The notes: generated by a model not told the origin, from the letters alone. A stretch of 7,744 bases of DNA from Ignavibacteria bacterium UBA4661 (GCA_002405405.1 DHLT01000203.1:1-7744), one strand, 5' to 3'; numbered from the stretch's first letter, positions 1 through 6,685 are shown. A program made the numbers and translations.

Positions 1-377
1 GAAATTGCCGGTGATAAACCCTCGATTGTGTCTACGTCAGGTTTTTCCATGGTTTCCAAAAATTGTCGTGCATATGCCGACAGTGATTCCACATAACGGC
101 GTTGCCCCTCGGCATATAGTGTATCAAAAGCAAGTGAAGATTTGCCTGATCCTGATAAACCGGTAATAACAACTAATTGCTCACGAGGAATTTCAACATT
201 GATATTCTTCAGATTATGCTCGCGTGCACCACGTACAACAATGTGTGTATATTCACCATCAGCCGTCATAAAAGAAGTTGGTAGTGCTGATGAGGGCAGA
301 GTGGGAGTGTGTATGCTTTCAGCGGAATCGTGTGCAGAAAGAGAAGGTGCAGATTGTTTTTTTGCAGAACGAGGCAT
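1..377 (-). CDS. uvrA: UvrA, excinuclease ABC subunit A (N-terminal part, cut by left edge)
   Basis: UvrA is the damage-sensing ABC-type ATPase of nucleotide excision repair; with UvrB it scans DNA in the cytoplasm and loads UvrB on lesions. About 125 codons are visible. Reading from the ATG at 377, residues 47-59 carry the family's opening block ([13 protein letters not shown]), residues 73-81 are the Walker A motif GLSGSGKSS, and the conserved [20 protein letters not shown] block follows at 83-102. The piece ends at EGLSPAIS, where family members continue with EQK. The ATG at 377 gives a 36-residue Ser/Ala/Pro/Thr-rich extension ahead of an internal ATG at 269, and that internal start matches the usual UvrA N-terminus better. 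Neither start has a clear Shine-Dalgarno sequence. The gene is transcribed away from ispG. Identity is certain; only the start is uncertain. Confidence 0.95.
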   Translation of the reverse strand, partial: MPRSAKKQSAPSLSAHDSAESIHTPTLPSSALPTSFMTADGEYTHIVVRGAREHNLKNINVEIPREQLVVITGLSGSGKSSLAFDTLYAEGQRRYVESLSAYARQFLETMEKPDVDTIEGLSPAI

Positions 378-726
378 AAAGAAAAAGGAAAGCGGCAACA
401 GTAAAAACAAACAAATGCGAATAAACGAAACGGCAAGTTACGGCACACCTATAGTGTAAAACAAGAACAGACTTTACATTCTGATTGATGAGAGAATACT
501 ATGGTGCAATATGGAAATCCACACACTCTTGCATAACTTTGACGTGAAAACGCTACGGACATTCAGGGTAAAATTCGTAGTTTCGATATGCCTTAGCGAA
601 TTATATAAGCAAAACACGCATACCTTTCATTAGTAGGGGATTACCAATAAAAGATGGCACGTGCTTATTACAAGCATAGTACCGCAAATGACATTTTTAT
701 TCTCACATTCATCTTGCTTCGACCTT
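378..726. other. Intergenic region between divergent uvrA and ispG
   Basis: This 349-base stretch must hold the promoters of uvrA (leftward) and ispG (rightward). I see no convincing gene, RNA or long repeat. Two weak signals are present: an inverted repeat at 455-478, listed separately, and TAACTTTG at 534-541, which fits the Bacteroidota -7 pattern TAnnTTTG but lacks a TTTG element at the expected distance upstream. A TTATATAA-like AT-rich patch lies around 600-608. The ispG frame stays open upstream of 727 to a GTG at 661, but that part does not resemble IspG and is probably untranslated leader. Confidence 0.6.
455..478. promoter_or_regulatory. Inverted repeat TGTAAA-N12-TTTACA upstream of uvrA
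   Basis: The 6-base arms at 455-460 and 473-478 are perfect reverse complements with a 12-base spacer. The site lies 78 bases upstream of the uvrA ATG at 377 and could be an operator, but arms this short also arise by chance. It matches neither the E. coli LexA box (CTGT-N8-ACAG) nor the Bacillus-type box (GAAC-N4-GTTC). Confidence 0.2.
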
Positions 727-1875
727 ATGAGTACACTTGAGCTTCCTGTTTTGAATGGTACTAATGCTCATGCTCAGCCGCATGAACAGCCCATGGCAAC
801 CTACCCCTTTCGCCGTAGAAAATCACGTCAAGTTATGGTAGGGCATATTCCTGTTGGTGGAAATGCACCGATCAGCGTGCAGACCATGACTAAAACAAAA
901 ACATCGGATATTGCGGCTACAGTTGAGCAAGTACGCCGCTGCGAAGAAGCCGGTGTGGATATCGTTCGAATTACCATTAATGACAAGTATGCCGCTGATG
1001 CTATTGGTGATATTGTCAAACAGGTCAATGTACCCATCGTTGCGGATATTCATTTCAACCATATTTTTGCTCTGAAAGCGATTGAAGCAGGTGTTGCGAA
1101 AGTGCGTATTAATCCAGGTAATATCGGCTCACGCGAACGTATCGAACAAGTTCTGAACAAAGCAAAAGAACGGCAGATTCCTATCCGTATTGGTGTAAAT
1201 TCAGGTTCGCTTGAAAAAGACATTCTTGAAAAATATGGCTATCCAACCCCTGAGGCTTTGTTCGAGAGCGCAATGCGTCATGCAGGTATTGCTGAGGAGT
1301 GCGGCTTTGATGATATTGTGATTTCGGTGAAATCAACGGATGTACGCTTGATGATTGAAGCATATCGAATGCTTGCAGAGCGCACAGATTATCCACTCCA
1401 CTTAGGAGTAACTGAAGCAGGTACGCCCCGCGTCGGTACTATCAAATCGGCAGTTGGTATCGGAACTTTACTTGCTGAGGGCATTGGCGATACTATTCGT
1501 GTCTCTCTCACTGACGAGCCGGAAAAAGAAGTGGAGGTTGGTAAAGAAATTCTCCGTTCGCTTGGTTTGGCGCAACGAACTGTAGAAATTATCGCTTGCC
1601 CAACTTGCGGACGTTTAGAGGTTGATCTGTTCTCGATTACCAATCAACTTGAAGATGCGGTAAAAGGTATTAAAAAGCCTGTCAAGGTAGCATTGCTTGG
1701 CTGTGTGGTCAATGGTCCCGGTGAAGCAAGTGAAGCTGATATCGGTATTGCTGCCGGTAAAGGTGTTGCTATTTTGTATCGCAAAGGTGAAGTTGTGCGT
1801 CGTATCAAGGAAGATGAAATTGTCTCTGCTGTGTTAGAAGAAATTCAAGCATTTCAGCCACAAGAAGCAGAATAA
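727..1875 (+). CDS. ispG: IspG, 4-hydroxy-3-methylbut-2-en-1-yl diphosphate synthase (two-domain form)
   Basis: IspG (GcpE) converts 2-C-methyl-D-erythritol 2,4-cyclodiphosphate to HMBPP, the next-to-last step of the MEP isoprenoid pathway, with a [4Fe-4S] cluster in the cytoplasm. The ATG at 727 gives 382 residues, near the 372 of E. coli IspG. The N-terminal TIM-barrel domain shows RRKSRQVMVGHIPVGG, VADIHF, RINPGNIG, RIGVNSGSLEKD and LHLGVTEAG. The C-terminal cluster domain has Cys291 and Cys294 (ACPTCGR), Cys326 and Glu333 (GCVVNGPGE), with exactly the spacing of E. coli C270, C273, C305 and E312. The frame is open back to a GTG at 661, but that part has no family similarity; ATG 793 is another possible start, since homology begins near there. 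The large insert domain of many Bacteroidota/Chlorobi IspGs is absent. It is probably the first gene of an operon with lpxC/fabZ, 60 bases downstream. Confidence 0.96.
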   Translation: MSTLELPVLNGTNAHAQPHEQPMATYPFRRRKSRQVMVGHIPVGGNAPISVQTMTKTKTSDIAATVEQVRRCEEAGVDIVRITINDKYAADAIGDIVKQVNVPIVADIHFNHIFALKAIEAGVAKVRINPGNIGSRERIEQVLNKAKERQIPIRIGVNSGSLEKDILEKYGYPTPEALFESAMRHAGIAEECGFDDIVISVKSTDVRLMIEAYRMLAERTDYPLHLGVTEAGTPRVGTIKSAVGIGTLLAEGIGDTIRVSLTDEPEKEVEVGKEILRSLGLAQRTVEIIACPTCGRLEVDLFSITNQLEDAVKGIKKPVKVALLGCVVNGPGEASEADIGIAAGKGVAILYRKGEVVRRIKEDEIVSAVLEEIQAFQPQEAE

Positions 1876-1935
1876 GTATAAACAGCGTAAATAAGATAAC
1901 AGCCGAGTTTGTCATCATTTTTTGTAGAAGGCACT

Positions 1936-3354
1936 ATGGTCATCAATCAGCAAACCATTCAAGATGCAGTATCATTCAGCGGTATAGGATTACATACGGG
2001 TAATCTTTCAACTGTAACATTTCATCCTGCTCCGGAAAACTATGGTTACCGCTTTGTGCGGACAGACTTGCCCTCTGCTCCTGAGATTCCTGCACTTGTT
2101 GATAATGTTGTTGATATTTCTCGTGGCACAACTATCGCCGTTGGCGACGCAAAAGCACATACCGTAGAGCATGTTCTTGCTGCACTTGTGGGTATGGGTA
2201 TTGATAATTGTAAAATTGAAATCTCTGCTAATGAGCCGCCCGTAGGTGATGGTAGCGCTTTACCGTTTGTTGAAGTCTTAGAAAAAACAACATTGATTGA
2301 CCAAAAAGTACCTCGTGACTATTTGGTAATAGATCAAACTATTCACTACAAGAACGAAGCAAAAGGAATTGATATTGTTGCTTTGCCGTTAGCCAATGAT
2401 TTTCGATTGACGGTTATGGTAGATTACTATAATCCTGCTCTTGGCTCGCAGCATACGGGGCTCTTCGATTTACAACGTGAATTCAAAGATGAGTTCGCGG
2501 CGGCACGAACATTTTGTTTTCTCACTGAAGTTGAAATGCTCCACAAGCAAGGACTTATCAAAGGCGGTGGTTTAGATAATGCTGTTGTGATTGTGGATAA
2601 AGATATGTCGGATAATGAACTGCGTGATTTAATGCGTTCGCTCGGATTATCAGAGAATGTTACGGTAGGTGAAAGTGGATTCCTCAATAATACGCAGTTG
2701 CGCTTTAAAAATGAACCTGCGCGCCATAAGCTACTCGATATGCTTGGTGATTTAGCACTTGTCGGTGTCCCTATGCAGGCACAAATTCTGGCTGCACGCC
2801 CGGGTCATGCCAGCAATGTCGAATTCGCTCGCAAGGTACGCAAACTCTACGAGCAGAAGAAAATTATCAAGAAATATCAAACTAAAAAGCAGGACAATAT
2901 CGTGTTTGATATTAATTCCATTATGAATGTTTTACCACATCGCTATCCGTTCTTATTGGTTGATCGTGTTACAGAATTTGATGTTGAGAATAAGCGCATT
3001 TTGGCGTACAAGAATGTAACCATGAATGAGCCATTCTTTCAAGGACATTTTCCCGGCAAACCTATCATGCCTGGTGTACTTATCATCGAAGCGATGGCAC
3101 AAGCAGGAGGTATGATGCTTCTGAGTGGTGATAAACTTCATGATGCTGACGGTAAGCAAAAACTTGCGTTTTTTATGGGTATCAATAATGCCAAGTTCCG
3201 CAAGCCTGTTGTGCCGGGCGACCAATTATTTTTTGATGTTACCATGACACGGCAGCGTATGAACACATGTCAATTAGCTGCAAAAGCGCTTGTACACGGC
3301 GAAGTTGTTGCCGAAGCAGAGTTGATGGTTGCCATCGTGGATAAAGACGCTTAA
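1936..3354 (+). CDS. lpxC/fabZ: Bifunctional LpxC-FabZ: UDP-3-O-acyl-GlcNAc deacetylase / 3-hydroxyacyl-ACP dehydratase fusion
   Basis: This 472-residue protein joins two cytoplasmic enzymes. Residues 1 to about 310 are LpxC, the zinc deacetylase making the committed step of lipid A synthesis. Visible are GIGLHTG, the catalytic and zinc pair Glu78-His79 (TVEH, same numbering as E. coli), the GGGLDNAVV block, and the cluster His264, Lys265, Asp268, Asp272 (RHKLLDMLGD, matching E. coli H238, K239, D242, D246), plus His291 (PGHASN, E. coli H265). From about 325 on is FabZ, which dehydrates 3-hydroxyacyl-ACP in fatty acid elongation: LPHRYPFLLVDR, catalytic His371 in GHFPGKP, Glu385 fourteen residues later in the EAMAQAGG helix, and PVVPGDQL. 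Both halves have all their catalytic residues. The ATG at 1936 has a weak AGAAGG-type Shine-Dalgarno; a TTG at 1909 is also in frame but unlikely. The fusion couples two enzymes that compete for the same acyl-ACP pool and is known in Bacteroidota/Chlorobi. lpxA follows 37 bases downstream. Confidence 0.97.
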   Translation: MVINQQTIQDAVSFSGIGLHTGNLSTVTFHPAPENYGYRFVRTDLPSAPEIPALVDNVVDISRGTTIAVGDAKAHTVEHVLAALVGMGIDNCKIEISANEPPVGDGSALPFVEVLEKTTLIDQKVPRDYLVIDQTIHYKNEAKGIDIVALPLANDFRLTVMVDYYNPALGSQHTGLFDLQREFKDEFAAARTFCFLTEVEMLHKQGLIKGGGLDNAVVIVDKDMSDNELRDLMRSLGLSENVTVGESGFLNNTQLRFKNEPARHKLLDMLGDLALVGVPMQAQILAARPGHASNVEFARKVRKLYEQKKIIKKYQTKKQDNIVFDINSIMNVLPHRYPFLLVDRVTEFDVENKRILAYKNVTMNEPFFQGHFPGKPIMPGVLIIEAMAQAGGMMLLSGDKLHDADGKQKLAFFMGINNAKFRKPVVPGDQLFFDVTMTRQRMNTCQLAAKALVHGEVVAEAELMVAIVDKDA

Positions 3355-3391
3355 GTAGTTTTTCTGCTCATACATTTTGCATAGAAAATTT

Positions 3392-4162
3392 ATGGCAATA
3401 CATTCTCACGCACTCGTCTCGCCGAATGCACGCATTGGAGTTAATGTCGTTATCCACCCCTTTGCTGTTGTCGAAGAAGATGTTGTCATTGGCGATGATA
3501 CGGTGATCCATTCTCATGCCGTCTTATACAATGGTGCGCGCATCGGACGTCATTGCCGAATATTTCCCGGGGCAGTTATTAGTGCTGTGCCGCAAGACTT
3601 AAAATTTGATAACGAGTATTCTACCGCAGAAATTGGTGACCGAACAACTATCCGTGAATGTGCAACAGTCAATCGAGGTACATCGGCAACAGGTAAGACA
3701 GTTATTGGTAACGATGTTCTTTTCATGGCATATTGCCATGCGGCACATGATTGCGTGATTGGTAACAATGTTGTGGTTTCCAATGGTGTGCAGTTGGGCG
3801 GACATGTAGAAATTGGTGATTGGGTCGTCTTGGGTGGTATGTCTAAAATTCATCAGTTTTGTGTGGTAGGGAATTACGCAATGGTTGGTGCTGACTCGAT
3901 GATCGTGAAAGACGTTGCACCATTTACACTGACGGATGGCAATCCCGCAAAGTTATATGGAGTCAATAAGATTGGTGCAAAGCGTCGTGGTTTTTCACCT
4001 GAAACGATTGCCGCGCTTGATGAGTTCTATCGTATCGTGTCGCGGAGCGGTATGAATGTATCAGATGCTCTTGCCTTCTACAAGCAGCGTACAGAGATTC
4101 TACCTGAAGTACAACAGTGTATTGATTTTATTGAGCGTGCCAAACGTGGCATTTATCGATGA
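3392..4162 (+). CDS. lpxA: LpxA, acyl-ACP--UDP-N-acetylglucosamine O-acyltransferase
   Basis: LpxA transfers a 3-hydroxyacyl chain from ACP to the 3-OH of UDP-GlcNAc, the first step of lipid A synthesis, as a cytoplasmic trimer. The ATG at 3392 gives 256 residues (E. coli 262). Residues 1 to about 185 are left-handed beta-helix hexapeptide repeats with the usual [I/V]G pattern. Also visible are the QDLKF loop, IRECATVNRGT, the catalytic His119 with His116 (CHAAHDC; E. coli H125 and H122), and KIHQFCVVG. The C-terminal helical part has the family block GVNKIGAKRRGFS and ends in ERAKRGIYR. Aligned without gaps at a constant offset of six, E. coli Gly173, the acyl-chain ruler residue, is Ala167 here, so chain preference may differ from C14. 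An in-frame TTG at 3377 is a less likely start. The gene ends 30 bases before the stop of the convergent TPR gene. Confidence 0.96.
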   Translation: MAIHSHALVSPNARIGVNVVIHPFAVVEEDVVIGDDTVIHSHAVLYNGARIGRHCRIFPGAVISAVPQDLKFDNEYSTAEIGDRTTIRECATVNRGTSATGKTVIGNDVLFMAYCHAAHDCVIGNNVVVSNGVQLGGHVEIGDWVVLGGMSKIHQFCVVGNYAMVGADSMIVKDVAPFTLTDGNPAKLYGVNKIGAKRRGFSPETIAALDEFYRIVSRSGMNVSDALAFYKQRTEILPEVQQCIDFIERAKRGIYR

Positions 4163-4192
4163 TTGTCATGCGTGAAGCTTATATCACATAAT

Positions 4193-4540
4193 TCACTCTC
4201 GGTCTTCCATATCATCAGCTTCATCTTCAAGCTCTTCAAGTGCTTCTTGCAATTCATGTGCTGCATGACTATCGCCATTGCGGCGTGCTTGTTGAATACC
4301 CTCGCAGTAGATTTTTTTTGCATCACTATCCTGCCCAAGATTGCGATATAAACCTGCCAGCATATAGTAGGTAGGTACATAGTCAGGAATATCTTGACGC
4401 AATGCTAAAAACCATTGAAGTGCTTCTGCATGGTTTTGAAGTGCTTGGTATTCAAGAGCAATACCATATCGCGTAAATGCATCGTGAGGTTCTTGTTTGT
4501 GCAAAGCAAGCAAGTGCGAAAGGCGTTTTTGATGATCCAT
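4193..4540 (-). CDS. Small tetratricopeptide repeat protein
   Basis: This is a 115-residue soluble protein with no signal peptide or membrane segment, so probably cytoplasmic. Residues about 19-52 (DAFTRYGIALEYQAL, then AEALQWFLAL) and about 54-88 (YVPTYYMLAGLYRNLG, then AKKIYCEGIQQAR) form two TPR-like helical hairpins. A helix (GDSHAAHELQEALEELE) and an acidic tail ending DDMEDRE follow. Small TPR proteins of this pattern (DAFTRY...LEY, DYVPTYY...LY) are known to me from several bacterial groups, with no settled function; TPRs usually bind partner proteins. The start at 4540 is firm because an AGGAGGT lies just upstream. It converges on lpxA and is not part of that operon. Specific function is unknown. 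Confidence 0.88.
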   Translation of the reverse strand: MDHQKRLSHLLALHKQEPHDAFTRYGIALEYQALQNHAEALQWFLALRQDIPDYVPTYYMLAGLYRNLGQDSDAKKIYCEGIQQARRNGDSHAAHELQEALEELEDEADDMEDRE

Positions 4541-4543
4541 AAG

Positions 4544-4550
4544 ACCTCCT
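4544..4550 (-). promoter_or_regulatory. Strong Shine-Dalgarno of the TPR gene
   Basis: On the minus strand this reads AGGAGGT, followed by CTT and then the ATG at 4540. It is the only near-perfect Shine-Dalgarno in the window and fixes the start of the TPR gene. The 3-base spacing is slightly short. Most other genes here have weak or no such site, as is common in Bacteroidota-like genomes. Confidence 0.8.
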
Positions 4551-4638
4551 AACTACAAAAAATGTTGAGTTGTCGTTATAGTCCTGATAAGTAAGCCGTG
4601 CTTTATGAGAGTATAATCAAAACTTACGAATTTTGTAG

Positions 4639-4657
4639 AACACATGCTCTGTGTGTT
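4639..4657. promoter_or_regulatory. Inverted repeat AACACA-N7-TGTGTT in the TPR/SPOR intergenic region
   Basis: Arms at 4639-4644 and 4652-4657 are perfect reverse complements around a 7-base spacer. The site lies about 100 bases upstream of the TPR gene start and about 150 bases upstream of the SPOR gene. It is not followed by a T-run, so it is not an obvious terminator. It may be an operator or chance. Confidence 0.2.
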
Positions 4658-4731
4658 GAGAAGATAAAATGCTGCTAAGACGCAGTTTTATATATCATGT
4701 TTTTTTGGCAATTATTTTGCAGGGTATTCGT

Positions 4732-4752
4732 TGTACGTTAATCTTGCGTACA
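4732..4752. promoter_or_regulatory. Inverted repeat TGTACG-N9-CGTACA upstream of the SPOR gene
   Basis: Arms at 4732-4737 and 4747-4752 are perfect reverse complements, with the 9-base AT-rich spacer TTAATCTTG. Centre-to-centre distance is 15 bases. It lies about 53 bases before the putative SPOR gene start at 4805, and a TTGACA (4768-4773) lies between them, without a good -10 at 16-18 bases. The geometry suits a dimeric regulator, but no regulator is identified. Confidence 0.3.
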
Positions 4753-4804
4753 TTCGTGCTATCTTGTTTGACAGACATAGAGTTTTCTTTGTTCACATTT
4801 TTTC

Positions 4805-6685
4805 TTGTTTGCGCACGTGCCAGGATTTGACCCCATAGCATTACGACCGGAAGAGCAAATCAGCGGTTTTTCACCGGGTGATTTATCCGATTTATTTGAA
4901 TTGGAGCGGCTACCTATTTATCCGGGAAAAGAAGCTGAACTTGCTGCACAGCAAGCTGAGCAGGCTATGGCAGAATTAGAGACGGCTTCTGCTATGTCTG
5001 AATCAATTGATCGGTCAGAAGCATCTGCTTTGAGTACGGAAAATACTATTGATGCCGATGCTATGCTTGCTGCACAGATGGCTGCATCAATGGCACGATT
5101 TCAGGAAGAAGATGATGACTTGACAAATTATCAGCCACCAGCTGATTTATTTGATACACAAGTATCGTCAGACGATCTTGAACCGCTGCCGGAACCGGAT
5201 TTTGCTCAGATGAATCAGCCTTTGTCGGCAACATTTACAGAACCTGAGCCATTCGTTCCGCCAACTTTGTCGGTACAACCAGAACCTTTTGTACCGCCGA
5301 TTCTTACTGAGGAAGCGCAAATTGTTGCAGAAGCGTTTCCTTCATTTGCCGAGCCACTGCCGACACCGCTTGTTAGTACTGTTCCTCCGGCATCATCTAC
5401 ACCGGAGCCGACACGCTCCGAGCCTGAAGTGACGATGTCGCAGGTCTCGGTAGTACAAGCCCCAATACCACAAGACACAACGGGTAAACAATTGCCAGCA
5501 GAATTAGATCCCTCGGTTGTTGCGCTCATGCAAAGTGAATTGAACCGATCAGAAAAGCGGAAACAGAAAAAAGCAGAAGACCGCATTAAGCAAATTGATG
5601 ATGAGCCAATTGTGGCAAAGCAGATGCAAGGTGAGGAGCGATTTGTTGATGTTACTGCTGAAATTCACGACCCTCCATTTATCGTACAACGTGATGGCCA
5701 CCACGAAGATGGTATCTTTGCTCGGCTACGGAAAAATTTTGAAAGAAAAAAAGTACCTGTCGGCTCAGCACATCAATCGTCATCTAAGAATAGCGATTCA
5801 CTTTTTACGCGCAAGAGAATAATGGTATTAGGAGTGCCTTTGCTCTTATTCATTGTGCTGGGGGTAAGTGCGTATGTATGGTTTGGCGTACTTCATAAAC
5901 CCTTACCTTTTTTTGCCAAAAACTCGGCAGATAGTACAAAAGTACATGCTAAAAAAGAGGAACACGCTAATGCTCATAGTACTGAAGGAAAGGTAGCGTA
6001 TGATTCATCGCATGTACCTATGCATTATGATAGTATTGCTCAGCCACATACGGAAGCATTGGCAGATAATATCGGTAGCCATGGTGGAAATGCTGATGTA
6101 TCGGATAAACATGCTGATGAAGTGACAGGTGGTCATGGTAGCTCTGTGAAAGACAAAGAAAGCCACAGTAATGGTCATGCTGAACAATCGCAAAAAATAC
6201 ATCGAGAAAAAGAGGTCTTGCGTGCATCAGAGGAGCGCGAGCAAATATCTCATTATAGTAAAGCATCTACAGAAAAATTAAAAAAAGTTCGCACTAAATC
6301 AGATAGAGTGAGCAAAGCAGATAAAGCAAAAACAGATAAACGCATAGTTGCTTCAAAAAAAGGAGCAGAAAAGCATACTTCCATTACTAAAACTAAAGTG
6401 CTAGCAGAAGCAAGCGCATCAAAGCAACAATCAAGTATGGCAAAACCGTCAAGCAGTGGTCTATTTTCTGTACAAGTCTATGCTTCACCTTCCATGGAAG
6501 ATGCAGAGCAGTGGTTGAATAAGCTTCGTCAGAAAAAAATCAATGGTGGTTTTGTCAGTACACAAGAAGTACGAGGTAAAAAGTGGTATCGTGTACGCTT
6601 CGGTTCGTATTCAACTATGCAAGAAGCCGAACAAATGGCTTCTCAGAGTGGTTTTGGTACGGCATGGGTTGTGCGTTTACGCTGA
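4805..6685 (+). CDS. SPOR-domain single-pass inner-membrane protein with acidic N-terminal region and His-rich linker
   Basis: About 626 residues, counting from the TTG at 4805. Residues 1 to about 335 are predicted cytoplasmic: acidic, Ala/Glu-rich (43-105), then Pro/Glu-rich (120-220) with PEPFVPP twice (147-153 and 159-165). A basic stretch (RLRKNFERKK, then RKR) precedes one membrane helix at about 340-362 (MVLGVPLLLFIVLG), predicting N-in, C-out topology. Residues 364-466 are a periplasmic linker with 13 histidines, followed by a Lys/Ser-rich part (about 490-545). Residues 552-626 are a SPOR domain (LFSVQVYASPSMEDAEQWL, then KKWYRVRFGSYSTMQEAEQMA). SPOR domains bind glycan strands lacking stem peptides, often at the division septum, so a cell-division or wall-remodelling role is inferred. 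The start is unsure: a stop at 4778-4780 bounds the frame, the first in-frame ATG is at 4967 (residue 55), and only TTG 4805 and GTG 4817 lie before the FELERLPIYPGKE segment. tonB follows after 56 bases. Confidence 0.85.
   Translation: MFAHVPGFDPIALRPEEQISGFSPGDLSDLFELERLPIYPGKEAELAAQQAEQAMAELETASAMSESIDRSEASALSTENTIDADAMLAAQMAASMARFQEEDDDLTNYQPPADLFDTQVSSDDLEPLPEPDFAQMNQPLSATFTEPEPFVPPTLSVQPEPFVPPILTEEAQIVAEAFPSFAEPLPTPLVSTVPPASSTPEPTRSEPEVTMSQVSVVQAPIPQDTTGKQLPAELDPSVVALMQSELNRSEKRKQKKAEDRIKQIDDEPIVAKQMQGEERFVDVTAEIHDPPFIVQRDGHHEDGIFARLRKNFERKKVPVGSAHQSSSKNSDSLFTRKRIMVLGVPLLLFIVLGVSAYVWFGVLHKPLPFFAKNSADSTKVHAKKEEHANAHSTEGKVAYDSSHVPMHYDSIAQPHTEALADNIGSHGGNADVSDKHADEVTGGHGSSVKDKESHSNGHAEQSQKIHREKEVLRASEEREQISHYSKASTEKLKKVRTKSDRVSKADKAKTDKRIVASKKGAEKHTSITKTKVLAEASASKQQSSMAKPSSSGLFSVQVYASPSMEDAEQWLNKLRQKKINGGFVSTQEVRGKKWYRVRFGSYSTMQEAEQMASQSGFGTAWVVRLR

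Noticed and set aside
142..459. Plus-strand open frame of 105 codons over the uvrA 5' end
   Set aside because: It is antisense to clear UvrA coding sequence, including the Walker A motif, and has no recognisable protein features.
661..726. Upstream extension of ispG from GTG 661, giving a short hydrophobic patch like a signal peptide
   Set aside because: IspG is cytoplasmic, the segment does not match the family, and ATG 727 gives the normal length.
4163..4192. Possible terminator between convergent lpxA and the TPR gene
   Set aside because: Only a 5-base inverted repeat (GTGAA/TTCAC) with a long loop and no T-run is present.
4768..4796. TTGACA at 4768-4773 as the -35 of a sigma-70 promoter for the SPOR gene
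   Set aside because: The best hexamers at 16-18 bases (TTCACA, TCACAT, CACATT) are poor -10 boxes, and the transcript would start at or after the presumed start codon.
5243..5299. Duplicated PEPFVPP-coding segments as a DNA tandem repeat
   Set aside because: The two copies differ at many third codon positions, so it is an old protein-level duplication and not a DNA repeat element.
5215..5586. Minus-strand open frame of 123 codons inside the SPOR gene
   Set aside because: It is Gly/Ser/Thr-rich because it mirrors the Pro/Glu-rich region on the plus strand; it has no independent support.
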